From: Caldalkalibacillus salinus
Lineage (GTDB): Bacteria; Bacillota; Bacilli; Caldalkalibacillales; JCM-10596
Direction: 5' to 3'
Assembly: GCF_016745835.1 (NCBI RefSeq)
Contig: NZ_JAERVL010000001.1
Coordinates: 310,001 to 374,000 of the forward strand
DNA length: 64,000 bases
The notes under the pieces were generated by a model. That model ran no database searches. It saw nothing but the letters and a program-made list of their open reading frames with translations, and had not been told where the DNA came from. Made by a program: the position numbers and the translations under genes. Of the stretch, positions 63,090 to 64,000 are shown piece after piece (position 1 is the first letter of the stretch; each line of letters begins with the position of its first letter).

Positions 63090-64000
63090 ATGTCAGATCG
63101 TCGAGCAGCGCTTGATATGGCCCTTCGCCAAATCGAAAAGCAATTTGGTAAAGGGTCTGTAATGAAGATGGGTGATGCTGTTGCAAATAACCAGGTTTCA
63201 ACAGTTTCTAGTGGTGCATTAGCATTGGATATTGCTTTAGGTATAGGAGGATATCCACGGGGAAGAGTAGTCGAGATTTATGGACCGGAATCATCGGGTA
63301 AAACAACGGTCGCGCTACATGCGATAGCTGAAGTCCAACGTAACGGTGGACAAGCGGCATTTATTGACGCAGAGCACGCCTTAGATCCAGTTTATGCTCA
63401 AAAACTGGGGGTTAACATTGATGAACTTCTTTTGTCCCAGCCTGATACGGGAGAACAAGCATTAGAGATTGCAGAAGCGCTTGTACGTAGTGGCGCCGTT
63501 GACATGATCGTAGTCGATTCCGTCGCTGCGCTTGTACCGAAGGCTGAGATTGAAGGAGAAATGGGAGACTCCCATGTAGGGCTTCAAGCGAGATTAATGT
63601 CACAGGCCCTTCGTAAGCTATCTGGTGCCATTAACAAGTCCAAAACAATCGCTGTTTTCATCAACCAAATTCGTGAAAAAGTGGGTGTGATGTTCGGAAA
63701 CCCTGAAACAACACCTGGGGGACGTGCCCTTAAGTTCTACTCTAGCATTCGTTTAGAAGTGAGACGTGCTGAAACGATCAAACAAGGTAACGATATGGTT
63801 GGAAACAAGACGAAGATTAAAATTGTGAAGAACAAAGTGGCACCACCGTTCAAACAATGTGAAGTGGACATCATGTATGGAGAAGGGATTTCCCGTGAAG
63901 GTAGTATCCTGGATATTGGCAGTGATCTCGATATTGTGCAGAAGAGTGGAGCCTGGTACTCCTTTAATGATGAACGCTTAGGCCAAGGTCGTGAGAACGC
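63090..64000 (+). CDS. recA: RecA recombinase, N-terminal part (cut by window end)
   Basis: RecA forms the filament on single-stranded DNA that drives strand exchange and LexA self-cleavage. The first 303 codons are present: [20 protein letters not shown] at the start, Walker [14 protein letters not shown] near residue 65, [19 protein letters not shown], and [20 protein letters not shown] (loop L2). The C-terminal end lies beyond the window. No intein interrupts the ATPase core. The start is ATG 63090 with AAGGGAG upstream; expression should be SOS-controlled through the LexA box. Confidence 0.97.
   Translation, partial: MSDRRAALDMALRQIEKQFGKGSVMKMGDAVANNQVSTVSSGALALDIALGIGGYPRGRVVEIYGPESSGKTTVALHAIAEVQRNGGQAAFIDAEHALDPVYAQKLGVNIDELLLSQPDTGEQALEIAEALVRSGAVDMIVVDSVAALVPKAEIEGEMGDSHVGLQARLMSQALRKLSGAINKSKTIAVFINQIREKVGVMFGNPETTPGGRALKFYSSIRLEVRRAETIKQGNDMVGNKTKIKIVKNKVAPPFKQCEVDIMYGEGISREGSILDIGSDLDIVQKSGAWYSFNDERLGQGREN

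Noticed and set aside
1-64000. CRISPR arrays, prophage or transposase genes
   Set aside because: No regularly spaced repeats, integrases, phage structural genes or transposases were seen.
1-64000. tRNA or rRNA genes
   Set aside because: No cloverleaf with CCA-adjacent stem or conserved rRNA stretches was recognised by eye; a tRNAscan run would be decisive.

Overview
The window is a 64-kb stretch of conserved chromosomal backbone from an endospore-forming, flagellated low-GC Gram-positive bacterium of the order Bacillales, close to Bacillaceae. The gene order (flagellar/chemotaxis operon end, rpsB-tsf-pyrH-frr, uppS-cdsA-dxr-rasP-proS-polC, rimP-nusA-infB-rbfA-truB-ribF-rpsO-pnp, ylxY-mlpA-ymxH-dpaAB-asd-dapG-dapA-rnjB-tepA-spoIIIE-ymfFHIJKM-pgsA-cinA-recA) follows the corresponding Bacillus subtilis arc almost gene for gene. 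Sporulation is indicated by dpaA/dpaB, ylxY, ymxH and a SpoIIIE-type translocase, and motility by flhA/F/G, sigD and the che genes. The species cannot be named from the sequence alone. All genes lie on the plus strand except one ArsR-type regulator.

Layout: (1) 1-11.8 kb is the distal part of the fla/che operon, from the truncated flhA through cheB-A-W-C-D and sigD to a SwrB-like protein, closed by a strong terminator. (2) 12.0-15.3 kb holds translation genes and UMP kinase, separated by intrinsic terminators; rpsB has its own promoter and a structured leader. (3) 15.4-25.8 kb holds undecaprenyl-PP synthase, CDP-DAG synthase, DXP reductoisomerase, site-2 protease, ProRS and PolC, with an unlisted 47-codon membrane-protein ORF translationally coupled between dxr and rasP. 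(4) 25.8-37.2 kb is the nusA-infB operon, with a near-consensus promoter and an attenuator-like hairpin, followed by rbfA, nrnA, truB, ribF, a two-gene DUF4258 cassette, rpsO and pnp. (5) 37.2-38.9 kb is a divergent ArsR-regulator/EamA-transporter pair that looks inserted into the conserved backbone. (6) 39-50 kb holds ylxY, the M16 protease mlpA, dipicolinate synthase behind a sigma-K-like promoter, the aspartate pathway (asd, dapG, dapA), an RNase J, and tepA. (7) 50-60 kb holds SpoIIIE/FtsK, a YpuI-like protein, a long nested hairpin, the M16 pair ymfF/ymfH, a SDR, ymfJ, ymfK, a RodZ-like protein and pgsA. (8) 60-64 kb holds cinA, a DEAD-box RNA helicase sitting between cinA and recA, and the start of recA behind a LexA box.

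The genes form functional blocks: chemotaxis and flagellar control; translation and transcription-elongation factors with RNA decay enzymes; isoprenoid and phospholipid precursor synthesis; and diaminopimelate/dipicolinate synthesis, in which Asd, DapG and DapA supply dihydrodipicolinate to DpaAB for spores. No CRISPR array, prophage, tRNA, rRNA or complete insertion sequence was seen. I found no clear previously undescribed multi-gene system. The most unusual items are a one-codon deletion in the UppS signature motif, the small dxr-rasP ORF, a nested 77-bp hairpin near 53.3 kb, the DUF4258 pair, an RNase J at the rnjB locus with an intact active site, and candidate leader RNAs upstream of rpsB, rpsO and rimP.
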